Shown piece by piece: positions 1 through 8,397 of a DNA stretch of 64,000 bases. The stretch covers positions 1 to 64,000 of the forward strand of contig CAYHWW010000002.1 of NCBI GenBank assembly GCA_964360145.1, read 5' to 3'. Numbering within the stretch: the stretch's first letter is position 1; every line of letters starts with the position of its first letter. Made by a program: the position numbers and the translations under genes. The notes under the pieces were generated by a model. That model was given only the letters and a program-made list of their open reading frames with translations, searched no databases and was not told the DNA's origin. The DNA is from CAYHWW01 sp964360145. GTDB taxonomy: Bacteria; Bdellovibrionota; UBA1018; CAYHWW01.

Positions 1-1
1 T

Positions 2-262
2 CGAGGGGCCGTGCTTGTGGTGTTTTCCAAGGGGTCTCAGCGGACCGTGTCCCGGGTGGGCATCACGATCAAGGGCCGTCTTCCCTCCTTGTGGCGCTCT
101 CGAATCAAGCGCGCTGTTCGGGAGGCTTTTCGTACTGATACGAATTTATCGGGGGCGAGGGACTATAATTTCGTAGTTCGAATCAGTGCGGCAGTGGATT
201 GGAAATTCTTCGAAAAGCTGGAGCGGGACCTAAAGCTCTGGAGCAAGTCTCTGTTGCGATGA
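2..262 (+). CDS. rnpA: Ribonuclease P protein component, 5' truncated by window edge
   Basis: Protein subunit of RNase P, which removes 5' leaders from precursor tRNAs. The visible 86 or so residues hold the family core: a VGITIKG strand followed by the basic helix SRIKRAVREAF, which corresponds to the RNR-type signature that contacts the RNA subunit. The N-terminal part lies upstream of the window, since family members are usually about 110-130 residues and the frame is open to the left edge. A GTG at 11 is in frame but would give an unusually short protein. The stop overlaps the yidD start (ATGA), the usual rnpA-yidD-yidC arrangement near the replication origin. Confidence 0.88.
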   Translation, partial: RGAVLVVFSKGSQRTVSRVGITIKGRLPSLWRSRIKRAVREAFRTDTNLSGARDYNFVVRISAAVDWKFFEKLERDLKLWSKSLLR

Positions 263-480
263 GCGAGATGATTAAGCGTTTTCTTCTGGGGTTATTGCGT
301 TTTTATCAGCTCACGGTGTCCCCAGCCTTTGCGCTCGCATTCGGTATTCATTGCCGTTATGAAGAGAGTTGTAGTCGATATGCACAGAGAATGATCTCGT
401 CCCATGGAGTTTGGCGGGGCGTTGCTTTGGGTTTGAAGCGTTTCTTGAGCTGCAATCCGTGGCACCACGGGAAGGGATGA
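259..480 (+). CDS. yidD: Membrane protein insertion efficiency factor YidD
   Basis: Small (73 residue) membrane-associated protein that assists YidC-dependent membrane protein insertion. The sequence has the YidD layout: an N-terminal hydrophobic/amphipathic stretch ending in YQLTVSP, then the conserved cysteine motif HCRYEESCSRYA, then SHG and a C-terminal RFLSCNPW. I chose the ATG at 259 because it overlaps the rnpA stop by ATGA. An in-frame start at 199 would add residues that do not resemble the family. It sits between rnpA and yidC as in many bacteria. Confidence 0.88.
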   Translation: MSEMIKRFLLGLLRFYQLTVSPAFALAFGIHCRYEESCSRYAQRMISSHGVWRGVALGLKRFLSCNPWHHGKG

Positions 481-485
481 AGACA

Positions 486-2051
486 ATGGAAAGACGTGTA
501 TTTCTTGCCATCGCGCTCTGTGTAGGTATTTTCGCTTTGTGGCAGCATTTTGTCATAAAGCCCTATGTGGATACACAAGAGGCATATAGGGCCCAGACCC
601 AGAAGGCGCAGCCGGTTGCTCCCGCGGTGTCCGTGGTTGAAAGCAAAGTTAACGCTCGGGCGGTGACAGCATCCTCTGAGCGCTTGAAAACCGCAGCGAT
701 GGCGCTGCGGATCCCGTTCGAGGGGCGCGCTTTCAGCGCGGCGCTGAGCACCGCGGGCGGTACCATCGAGCAATCAAAAATTCATGTGTTCCAAGGTAAG
801 CAAGCGGGTAATGCGGACCAGCTCATTGCATCACAAAGGCAGCTGATGCTCTCGTCCAACACCCCCGGGCTCGAAGGACTGTCTGAAGTTGTTTACTCCG
901 TGGCGGAGCGTACTTCCGAGCGCGTGATCCTCGAGTATGTCGATAAGGGCATCAGCCTGCGTCGTACCTACACGTTTTCCCCCGACCGCTACAGCTTCGC
1001 GCATCGGCTGGAAGCGAAGATGCCCGCAGCAGCCTTGGGACAGTTTTTGTTCCTCGGCATGAGGGCTAAAAAAGATGTCGAAAAAACTGAAAACGAGCGT
1101 CGCACTCTGGCGGTGCACAAGGGCGGAGCCACTGATTTTACCGAAATCAGCAGCGTCAGCGAACGCAAGGAAGACCCCGCGCAGGTAGATTGGTTGGGGT
1201 TCTCCTCTCGCTATTTTCTGAATGCGATCGTGGCTGGACCTGTCAACGGCGCGGAGACACCGCGCCTTCTCGCCCAACCACAGGGCGTCGACGAAGTGGA
1301 AGCGCTCCTGGCCTACAAAATCACGTCGGATAAATTGAGCATAGAAAACACACTCTACTTTGGCCCCAAGGATATCGAGGTTTTGAGGGCTAATGATGCG
1401 AAGCTCGCCACGGCGGTGGACTTTGGTTGGTTCACATTCTTTGCATACCCCCTCTTGCAGGGACTCAAGTGGTTTTACAAATACGTACACAACTTTGGCA
1501 TCGCCATTATTTTGCTGACGATCTTAGTTAAGCTCCTCACCTATCCGCTGACTTATAAGTCCATGAAGAGCATGAAGGACATGCAGCGCATCCAACCCCA
1601 GCTGCAGAAACTGCGTGAACGGTTTGCTGACGACAAGGAGGGGCTGAATCGCGAAATGCTCCAGCTTATGCGGGCGAATGGCTATAACCCCCTGAGCGGT
1701 TGCTTGCCCATGATCGTGCAAATGCCTATCTTCATTGCGCTCTACAACGTGCTCTACAATTCCATTGAGCTCTACAAACAACCGTTCTTTGGGTGGATTG
1801 CTGATCTTTCCCAAAAAGACCCCTATTTCGTGACGCCGGTATTGTTGGCTGGGGTGATGTTCATTCAGCAAAAAATGACGCCAAACACGGCGGCTGATCC
1901 GGCCCAGCAGCGTATGATGACATTTATGCCCATCATTTTCGGTGCCATGATGTTGTGGCTCCCCTCGGGGTTGACGCTCTATATGCTCGTGAATAGCATT
2001 GTGAGCATTGCTCAGCAGCTGGCCATCAATAAAGCCATTTCCCGGGCCTGA
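486..2051 (+). CDS. yidC: Membrane protein insertase YidC (Oxa1 family)
   Basis: Inner-membrane insertase and foldase working alone or with SecYEG. About 521 residues, the long Gram-negative form: TM1 at about residues 4-22, a large periplasmic domain to about residue 310, then the Oxa1 core with further hydrophobic segments (FGIAIILLTILVKLLTYPL and a segment containing the GCLPMIVQMPIFIALY motif). The start at 486 has AAGGGA eight bases upstream. An ATG at 477, which overlaps the yidD stop, is a possible alternative and adds three residues. No jag gene follows; mnmE comes next. Confidence 0.93.
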   Translation: MERRVFLAIALCVGIFALWQHFVIKPYVDTQEAYRAQTQKAQPVAPAVSVVESKVNARAVTASSERLKTAAMALRIPFEGRAFSAALSTAGGTIEQSKIHVFQGKQAGNADQLIASQRQLMLSSNTPGLEGLSEVVYSVAERTSERVILEYVDKGISLRRTYTFSPDRYSFAHRLEAKMPAAALGQFLFLGMRAKKDVEKTENERRTLAVHKGGATDFTEISSVSERKEDPAQVDWLGFSSRYFLNAIVAGPVNGAETPRLLAQPQGVDEVEALLAYKITSDKLSIENTLYFGPKDIEVLRANDAKLATAVDFGWFTFFAYPLLQGLKWFYKYVHNFGIAIILLTILVKLLTYPLTYKSMKSMKDMQRIQPQLQKLRERFADDKEGLNREMLQLMRANGYNPLSGCLPMIVQMPIFIALYNVLYNSIELYKQPFFGWIADLSQKDPYFVTPVLLAGVMFIQQKMTPNTAADPAQQRMMTFMPIIFGAMMLWLPSGLTLYMLVNSIVSIAQQLAINKAISRA

Positions 2052-2068
2052 TCGCGGAGCAGCAGTCA

Positions 2069-3454
2069 TTGGATTATTTTTCATCAGATACCATTGCTGC
2101 CATTGCCACATCCTTGGCTGGTGACGGGGGCGTGGGCATCTTGCGTCTTTCAGGCTCTCAGGCGCTGGGTGTTGCCCAGGCTTGTACTGTGGGGTTGGAG
2201 AAGCCGGAAGCACGCTATTGTCATCGCATCCGGGTGATGAACAGGGGCGAGGAAATTGATGACGGTTTGGGCATATGGTTTCCTCGGGGCCATTCCTTCA
2301 CTGGAGAAGATGTCGTTGAATTACAGATCCACGGCGGCAGATTTATTTTACAGGAAGCACTGAAGGCACTGCTTGGCACAGGGCTTTGTCGAATGGCTGC
2401 CCCCGGGGAATTCAGTTTCCGTGCGGTTCGTAATGGGAAGATGAGCCTCATCCAGGCAGAGGCAGTGGCTCAGCTGGTGAAGGCGAAGAGCCCCTTTGAG
2501 GTGTGGTCCGCCCGTCAACAGATGGGTGGCGCCCGCGACAGGGACTTACAGGCAACAGTGAGTATGCTGCGGGATTGTCTAGCAAAAGTGGAGCTCTCCA
2601 TCGACTTTGCTGATCAAGATGTAGAAGTGATCTCGGCCGCGGAGATGAAGAAGCATCTTGGAGAGGCCACCATGAAGTTGACACGACAATTGGAAGCCAT
2701 GGCCATTTCATCGCGCATCGCCGCAGGGCCACTAGTGGCCCTTGTTGGTCGGCCCAATGCGGGGAAATCCACGATCTTCAATGCGCTACTCTCTGAGGAG
2801 AGGGCCATTGTTTCCCCCAGTCCCGGCACCACTCGTGATGTGCTCACCGAAGAAATCGTATTGGGCCCCTATCGACTACGCTTGGCCGATACGGCGGGTT
2901 TGCGGGAGTCCCAAGAGGCCATTGAGAAAGAGGGAATTTTGCGAGCTCAGGCCACGGCGGAAGACGCGGAAGTTGTCATTCTTGTCGTTGACGCAAGTAT
3001 CGCGGGTGCGGCCCAACAGCTTGATATTGAAGAACTTCCCCGTCCTCCAAGTCTTGTTGTACTGAACAAAATAGACATAGCACCACCGAGGGGTGAGGAA
3101 GACCTCGCCGCCGCCGCGACAAAGCGGTGGGGTGTTCCGGTAGTAAGCCTTGCCGCGGCTCATGGCCAGGGCATGGTTGCCTTTACCGCACGGCTGCGTC
3201 AGGTTCTCGACGGCCACTATGGGCTGGGGCTCAACTGCCCCCTGCCCACGGAGCGACAGCTGGAAGTCTGCGCCCGAGCATTGGGGGCACTGAAAGACGT
3301 CGTGGCACAGGTGGATGCCCAGGGAGTGGAGGCTCCCGAGCTTGTGGCCGTGGGTTTAAGGGACGTGCTATCAACTCTTGCCGCAGTGAGTGGGGAGACG
3401 ACACCAGACCTCATTCTGGCGAAGATCTTCAGCGAGTTTTGCATTGGCAAGTAG
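2069..3454 (+). CDS. mnmE: tRNA uridine-5-carboxymethylaminomethyl modification GTPase MnmE
   Basis: GTPase that with MnmG makes the cmnm5 modification of wobble uridine 34. 461 residues, full family length. The N-terminal folate-binding domain starts DTIAAIAT. The helical domain is interrupted by the G domain, with P-loop GRPNAGKST at 227-235, a DTAGL switch and NKID. The C-terminus is the invariant cysteine motif CIGK. Translation starts at a TTG (2069) with GGAG about ten bases upstream. Its partner mnmG is not adjacent but lies about 6.7 kb downstream, beyond an acyl-CoA gene cluster and a tRNA. Confidence 0.95.
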   Translation: MDYFSSDTIAAIATSLAGDGGVGILRLSGSQALGVAQACTVGLEKPEARYCHRIRVMNRGEEIDDGLGIWFPRGHSFTGEDVVELQIHGGRFILQEALKALLGTGLCRMAAPGEFSFRAVRNGKMSLIQAEAVAQLVKAKSPFEVWSARQQMGGARDRDLQATVSMLRDCLAKVELSIDFADQDVEVISAAEMKKHLGEATMKLTRQLEAMAISSRIAAGPLVALVGRPNAGKSTIFNALLSEERAIVSPSPGTTRDVLTEEIVLGPYRLRLADTAGLRESQEAIEKEGILRAQATAEDAEVVILVVDASIAGAAQQLDIEELPRPPSLVVLNKIDIAPPRGEEDLAAAATKRWGVPVVSLAAAHGQGMVAFTARLRQVLDGHYGLGLNCPLPTERQLEVCARALGALKDVVAQVDAQGVEAPELVAVGLRDVLSTLAAVSGETTPDLILAKIFSEFCIGK

Positions 3455-3492
3455 CCCCGTAAATCCTTGATAGCCTGGGGCTTTGGGGCTAC
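3451..3492 (+). terminator. Possible terminator after mnmE
   Basis: An 8-base inverted repeat, GTAGCCCC (3451-3458) and GGGGCTAC (3485-3492), straddles the mnmE stop codon with a 26-base loop. It is followed by ATTTCTC rather than a clean T tract, so termination is plausible but weakly supported. Confidence 0.35.
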
Positions 3493-3522
3493 ATTTCTCG
3501 CCAAAATCATTGGGGAGGACTC

Positions 3523-4377
3523 ATGGCCATTCGCACCGTGGGCGTCATTGGCGCCGGTCAAATGGGATCAGGCATTGTCCAGGTGGCTGCAAGCGCCGGA
3601 TACGATGTGCTGATGCAGGACATCTCTGACGAAGCCCTACGTCGAGCCGTGAGCGGCATCGAGAAGAGCCTAGGTAAACTTGTAGAGAAGGGCAAGCTTG
3701 CGGCCGATTTAGCGGAAGGCGCCAAGGCTCGCGTCAAGACCGTGCGCACGATGGAAGATCTAGCGAGTGCCGACCTTGTTATTGAGGCGGTCACGGAGAA
3801 CCCCGCCATTAAGTTTGAAATCTTCAAGAGGTTGGATGCCGCCTGCAAAAAAGAAGCAATTCTGGCCTCAAACACCTCTTCCATAAGCATCACTGAAATT
3901 GCAGCAAAGACGAAGCGACCTGGGCAGGTCATTGGTATGCACTTCATGAACCCAGTGCCCATCATGCAGCTTGTGGAAGTGATTCGTGGCATTGCCACCG
4001 ACGATGTCTGTTTTGCCGAGACCAAGGCTTGCTCCGAGAAAATGGGAAAAACCGTCGTGGAGGCTCGGGACTACCCCGGTTTCGTGGTGAACCGCATCTT
4101 GATGCCCATGATCAACGAGGCTGTGTATGCGCTCTATGAGGGATTGGCCACGGAGAAAGACATCGACGCGGCCATGAAGCTGGGCACCAACCAGCCCATG
4201 GGCCCCCTTACCCTCGCGGATTTCATTGGTCTCGATACTTGTCTTGCCATTATGAACGTCCTTCATGATGGGCTCGGTGATTCCAAGTATCGTCCGTGCC
4301 CCTTGCTCAAAAACTATGTGGCTGCGGGTTGGTTGGGCCGTAAAGCGGGGAGAGGGTTCTACACGTATGATGTTTGA
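3523..4377 (+). CDS. 3-hydroxyacyl-CoA (3-hydroxybutyryl-CoA) dehydrogenase
   Basis: Soluble NAD(P)-dependent oxidation of 3-hydroxyacyl-CoA, or reduction of the 3-keto form, in beta-oxidation or butyrate-type metabolism. 284 residues, the length of the single-domain HbdA/PaaH type. Rossmann motif GAGQMGSG near the N-terminus, SNTSSIS, catalytic-histidine motif GMHFMNPVP, and the YPGFVVNR hinge to the C-terminal helical domain. GGGGAGG lies just before the ATG. It overlaps the crotonase start by 8 bases and heads a five-gene acyl-CoA operon. Chain-length preference cannot be read from sequence; the short size suggests short-chain substrates. Confidence 0.92.
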   Translation: MAIRTVGVIGAGQMGSGIVQVAASAGYDVLMQDISDEALRRAVSGIEKSLGKLVEKGKLAADLAEGAKARVKTVRTMEDLASADLVIEAVTENPAIKFEIFKRLDAACKKEAILASNTSSISITEIAAKTKRPGQVIGMHFMNPVPIMQLVEVIRGIATDDVCFAETKACSEKMGKTVVEARDYPGFVVNRILMPMINEAVYALYEGLATEKDIDAAMKLGTNQPMGPLTLADFIGLDTCLAIMNVLHDGLGDSKYRPCPLLKNYVAAGWLGRKAGRGFYTYDV

Positions 4378-5155
4378 GAGTCTCAGTTTCCAAATCCGCG
4401 AGAACGGTATTGGCATCCTAGAAATCAATCGCCCCAAGGCCCTTAACGCGCTGAACTCCGCTGTACTGGGAGAATTGGTCCACTTCTTTAGAGAGGCGGC
4501 CATGCGCAAGGATATCAAAGCGCTTATTTTTACAGGCGCAGGTGACAAGGCTTTTATCGCTGGCGCTGATGTTTCTGAAATGTCTGGGTTGAGTCAGGCC
4601 CAAGCGCTGACGTTTGCCGAGGCCGGACAAAAAGTGACGACCCTTATCGAGGCATTTCCAGCCCCCGTCATTGCAGCGGTGAACGGCTATGCCCTTGGTG
4701 GTGGCTGCGAGATGGCCATTGCCTGCGATTTTATCATCGCCTCCAGTAAGGCCGTATTCGGCCAGCCGGAGGTGACCCTGGGCCTCATCACCGGTTTCGG
4801 CGGAGCGGTGCGCCTGGCGGAGTTCGTTGGTTGGCCCCGGGCTCGGGAACTCATCTACAGCGGACGCCGCATCAACGCCCAAGAGGCTTTGCAAATAGGT
4901 TTGGTCAATCGCGTGGTTGAGCCCGCGGACCTCATGGCGACGGCCACTGCCATAGCGACGGAAATCGCCGCGCAATCGCCCTTCGCCGTGCGCCAAGTGA
5001 AGCGCGCAATGCAAGAAATTCGTTCCACCGCCAGCGTCTCTGATCGTCTCGCTCTCGAAGCCCGCGCTTTTGCCGGCGTGTTTGAGTCCTATGATCAGCG
5101 CGAAGGCACCAAGGCTTTTCTCGAAAAAAGGAAGCCCGGATTTAAAGGGGAGTGA
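4370..5155 (+). CDS. Enoyl-CoA hydratase/isomerase (crotonase)
   Basis: Hydrates trans-2-enoyl-CoA to 3-hydroxyacyl-CoA. 261 residues, typical crotonase length. The oxyanion-hole motif [12 protein letters not shown] and both acid/base glutamates of the hydratase class appear present: one in GQPEVTLG and one in ARELIYSG, aligned by spacing to the classical pair. Start at ATGATG 4367/4370 inside the end of the dehydrogenase gene; the second ATG is used here and the first is possible. The gene ends just before the acyl-CoA dehydrogenase start. Position and motifs support a true hydratase rather than a divergent superfamily member. Confidence 0.9.
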   Translation: MFESLSFQIRENGIGILEINRPKALNALNSAVLGELVHFFREAAMRKDIKALIFTGAGDKAFIAGADVSEMSGLSQAQALTFAEAGQKVTTLIEAFPAPVIAAVNGYALGGGCEMAIACDFIIASSKAVFGQPEVTLGLITGFGGAVRLAEFVGWPRARELIYSGRRINAQEALQIGLVNRVVEPADLMATATAIATEIAAQSPFAVRQVKRAMQEIRSTASVSDRLALEARAFAGVFESYDQREGTKAFLEKRKPGFKGE

Positions 5156-5157
5156 TC

Positions 5158-6303
5158 GTGGATCTTTTCATGCTTTCTGACCATCACAAGATGATCCTGG
5201 AAACTGCTCGGGATTTCTCGAAGAAGCAAATCGAGCCCATGGCGTCGGACTTGGATAAAACGGGACGGTTTCCAAGGGAAATCATCAGTCAGCTCGCGGA
5301 CATGGGTTTCATGGGGATGATGGTACCGGAGCAATATGGCGGTGCGGGCCTTGATGCGTTGTCTTACGCTATCGCCATGGAGGTGGTATCGGCTGCCTGC
5401 GCATCCACTGGCGTTATCATGTCAGTGAACAACTCGCTGGTGTGTGCGCCTCTTCTCGATTTTGGCTCGGAAGAGCAAAAGAAAAAATTTCTGACACCGC
5501 TAGCTCAAGGGAAAAGGCTGGGTTGCTTTGCTCTCTCTGAACCCGGCAACGGCAGCGATGCCGCCGCACTGAAGACAGTGGCGCTGAGGGATGGCGAGCA
5601 CTATGTATTGAATGGTACCAAGAACTGGATCACCAACGGTCTTGAGGCGGATACCTGCATCGTATTTACCACGATCGATAAGACAAAGGGCACCAAGGGG
5701 GTCACAGCCTTTATTGTGGAGAAGGGCACGCCCGGCTTCAGCCCCGGTAAAGTGGAAGAAAAGCTCGGCATTCACGCATCAAGCACCACCCAGCTCATCT
5801 TCGAAAATGTGCGCATTCCCGTCAGCCAACGTCTCGGCGAAGAGGGCATGGGCTTCAAAATTGCCATGGCGACCCTCGACGGTGGTCGCATCGGCATTGC
5901 CTCACAGGCTGTAGGTATTGCCGCCGCTGCATTAGAGGCCGCGAAGAAGTTCGCTCGGGAGCGGGAAGCCTTCGGCGCCCCCATCGGAAAGCTTCAAGGC
6001 ATCCAGTGGCACATCGCTGACATGGCGACCAGAGTTGATGCCTCTCGACTATTGACCTGGCGCGCGGCACAGAAAAAAGATGCTGGTGAGCGCTACACGC
6101 GCGAGGCTGCCATGGCGAAACTCTTTGCCTCTGAGGCCGCGACCTGGGTTGCCAACAAGGGTCTACAAGTTCATGGCGGCTACGGCTACGTGCGGGATTA
6201 TCCCGCTGAGCGCCACTACCGGGACGCCAAGATTACAGAGATCTACGAGGGTACCTCCGAGATCCAACGCATCGTCATCGGCCGCATGGAGCTCGGACTG
6301 TGA
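5158..6303 (+). CDS. Acyl-CoA dehydrogenase, short-chain type
   Basis: FAD enzyme catalysing the alpha,beta-dehydrogenation of acyl-CoA and passing electrons to ETF. About 381 residues. Contains the [12 protein letters not shown] flavin/substrate motif, the WITNG motif and the catalytic base glutamate in YEGTSEIQR near the C-terminus, the position used by butyryl-/short-chain enzymes. A GTG at 5158 is preferred because AGGGGAG lies six bases upstream; a GTG at 5152 and an ATG at 5170 are in frame. Its stop overlaps the start of the mutase gene. Likely substrates are butyryl-CoA or branched short acyl-CoAs. Confidence 0.9.
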   Translation: MDLFMLSDHHKMILETARDFSKKQIEPMASDLDKTGRFPREIISQLADMGFMGMMVPEQYGGAGLDALSYAIAMEVVSAACASTGVIMSVNNSLVCAPLLDFGSEEQKKKFLTPLAQGKRLGCFALSEPGNGSDAAALKTVALRDGEHYVLNGTKNWITNGLEADTCIVFTTIDKTKGTKGVTAFIVEKGTPGFSPGKVEEKLGIHASSTTQLIFENVRIPVSQRLGEEGMGFKIAMATLDGGRIGIASQAVGIAAAALEAAKKFAREREAFGAPIGKLQGIQWHIADMATRVDASRLLTWRAAQKKDAGERYTREAAMAKLFASEAATWVANKGLQVHGGYGYVRDYPAERHYRDAKITEIYEGTSEIQRIVIGRMELGL

Positions 6304-7970
6304 CCATGGCAAAGGATGATTTTTCCAAGCAGTACGAAGGCTGGAAACTAAAGCTCGCACAACACGAAAAAAAACACCCACCCACGAAGAAGCGCCACTC
6401 CACCTGGAGCGATCTGGAAGTGCCCCTGCTCTGCACCCCGGAGGACGTGAAGGATGTAGATTACATGCGGGACCTTGGTTTCCCCGGTGAGTATCCCTAC
6501 ACTCGGGGCGTTCAAGCAAATATGTATCGCGGCAAGCTCTGGACCATGCGCCAGTTCGCCGGGTTTGGAACGCCCGAAGAGACCAATAAGCGCTATAAAA
6601 CGATCTTGAAGAACGGCCAGATGGGCCTGTCTGTCGCATTCCATATGCCGACACTCATGGGCTACGACAGTGACTCCCCCCTTTCTAAGGGCGAGGTGGG
6701 CAAGTGCGGTGTTGCTGTGGACACCCTCGCCGACATGGAAACCCTCTTTGATGGCATAGACCTCAACGAGATCACGACGAGCATGACCATCAATGCGCCG
6801 GCCCCCATGGTGCTTGCCATGTATGTGGCGGTCGCAGAAAAACAGGGGGTTCCCAAAGAGCGCATTCGCGGCACCCTCCAGAACGATATTTTGAAGGAAT
6901 ACATCGCTCAAAAAGAGTGGATGTTCCCGCCAAGGCCCGCCATGAAGTTGGTGGCGGACACCTTGGAGTATTGCACCAAAGATCTGCCTAACTGGAACAC
7001 CATCAGCATCAGCGGCTATCATATTCGTGAGGCAGGAGCGACAGCAGTGCAGGAGCTGGCCTTTACGTTGGCGGACGGCATTGCTTACGTGGAAGCTGGT
7101 GTGCGGCGGGGCCTCGATGTGGATGATTTCGCGCCCCGCCTCTCCTTTTTTTGGGACGTCCATAACGACTTCTTTGAAGAAATTGCCAAGTTTCGTGCTG
7201 GCCGCCGCATCTGGGCCCGCATTATGAAGGAGCGCTACAAGGCGAAGAACCCCAAGTCCTGGATGCTTCGTTGCCACGCGCAGACAGCTGGCGTCTCCCT
7301 CACCGCCCAGCAGCCCATAAATAATGTGGTGCGCACCACCATTCAGGCCTTAGCCGCCGTGTTGGGTGGCACCAATTCGCTTCACACCAACTCTCTTGAT
7401 GAGACATTTTCCCTTCCCACGGAAGATGCAGCCCTCGTCGCGCTGCGTACCCAGCAGATTATTGCCGAGGAAAGCGGCATCGCTAATGTGGCGGATCCGC
7501 TGGGTGGTTCTTATTACGTGGAGTGGCTCACGAATAAGACGGAACGGATGGCGCTGGACTATATCGAGAAAATCGATGCTATGGGCGGCATGTTGGAGGC
7601 AATCGATAAGGGCTATCCCCAGGCCGAAGTGGCTAACTCCGCCTACCATTTCCAGCGCCTTGTGGAGGCGAATGACAAGGTTATGGTTGGGGTCAATGGT
7701 TACGTTTCTAAAGAGTCACATAAAATTGATACCCTATATATTGATGGGAGCGCTGAGCGCACTCAAATTGAAAAAATTCGCAAGATCAAGGAAACCCGAG
7801 ATTCCAAGGCCGTGGCCCTGGCTCTTAAAAAGCTTGAGGCAGCCTGTCGCGGTGATGAGAACACCATGCCCCACCTCCTCGACTGCGTGAAAAAATACGT
7901 AACCCTCCAGGAAATGTGCGACGTCATGCGTGGCGTCTTTGGCATCTATCGGGATCCGGGAAACTTCTGA
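6300..7970 (+). CDS. Coenzyme-B12 acyl-CoA mutase, large (substrate-binding) subunit
   Basis: TIM-barrel subunit of a methylmalonyl-CoA-mutase-family enzyme, 556 residues, without a fused cobalamin domain. Family motifs include [47 protein letters not shown], and [16 protein letters not shown] followed by [13 protein letters not shown]. The architecture, with the B12 domain as the next gene, occurs in methylmalonyl-CoA mutases of archaea and some bacteria, and in isobutyryl-CoA and 2-hydroxyisobutyryl-CoA mutases. The tyrosine in MYRG favours methylmalonyl-CoA, but I cannot settle the substrate without an alignment. GTG at 6300 overlaps the previous stop; ATG at 6306 is an alternative. No MeaB/ArgK chaperone is nearby. 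Confidence 0.88.
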   Translation: MTMAKDDFSKQYEGWKLKLAQHEKKHPPTKKRHSTWSDLEVPLLCTPEDVKDVDYMRDLGFPGEYPYTRGVQANMYRGKLWTMRQFAGFGTPEETNKRYKTILKNGQMGLSVAFHMPTLMGYDSDSPLSKGEVGKCGVAVDTLADMETLFDGIDLNEITTSMTINAPAPMVLAMYVAVAEKQGVPKERIRGTLQNDILKEYIAQKEWMFPPRPAMKLVADTLEYCTKDLPNWNTISISGYHIREAGATAVQELAFTLADGIAYVEAGVRRGLDVDDFAPRLSFFWDVHNDFFEEIAKFRAGRRIWARIMKERYKAKNPKSWMLRCHAQTAGVSLTAQQPINNVVRTTIQALAAVLGGTNSLHTNSLDETFSLPTEDAALVALRTQQIIAEESGIANVADPLGGSYYVEWLTNKTERMALDYIEKIDAMGGMLEAIDKGYPQAEVANSAYHFQRLVEANDKVMVGVNGYVSKESHKIDTLYIDGSAERTQIEKIRKIKETRDSKAVALALKKLEAACRGDENTMPHLLDCVKKYVTLQEMCDVMRGVFGIYRDPGNF

Positions 7971-7978
7971 GGACAGTG

Positions 7979-8383
7979 ATGACAACGAAACAGAGCAAAA
8001 TCAGGGTACTCATCGCCAAGCCTGGCTTAGACGGTCATGATCGTGGCGCCAAAGTCATCGCTCGTGCGCTCCGGGATGCAGGGTTTGAGGTGATCTATAC
8101 CGGTCTCCACCAAACCCCGGATATGATCGTCAATGCCGCCATCGATGAAGACGTGGACGTGGTGGGGTTGAGCATTCTCTCCGGCGCCCACAAAGCCCTC
8201 GTTCCTGAGATCATCGATGGAATGAAGAGGGCTGGCGCGGAAGACGTCATTTATGTCGTGGGCGGCATCATTCCTGAAGACGACATTGTGGAGCTGAAGA
8301 AGCTCGGCGTGCATCAGGTTTTCACGCCAGGGGCAAGCCTCGACAGCGTGATTGCGTTCATTAAAACGAGTGTGAAAAAATAG
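7979..8383 (+). CDS. Coenzyme-B12 acyl-CoA mutase, cobalamin-binding small subunit
   Basis: 134-residue stand-alone B12-binding domain, partner of the preceding large subunit. The lower-axial-ligand motif DxHxxG is at residues 18-23 (D18, H20, G23) in the fold-defining context [13 protein letters not shown]; the Rossmann-like GLSILSGAH and VVGGIIP follow. AGGA lies five bases before the ATG at 7979, and the gap to the large subunit is only 8 bases. Size matches mutase small subunits such as IcmB. It is the last gene of the acyl-CoA operon and converges on the aldehyde dehydrogenase 14 bases further on. Confidence 0.9.
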   Translation: MTTKQSKIRVLIAKPGLDGHDRGAKVIARALRDAGFEVIYTGLHQTPDMIVNAAIDEDVDVVGLSILSGAHKALVPEIIDGMKRAGAEDVIYVVGGIIPEDDIVELKKLGVHQVFTPGASLDSVIAFIKTSVKK

Positions 8384-8397
8384 AGCGCTTCGGGTCC

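Noticed and set aside
6348..7277. 309-codon reverse-strand open frame
   Set aside because: It lies entirely antisense to the B12 mutase large subunit, a well conserved gene; its translation is His/Arg/Gly-rich without domain motifs.
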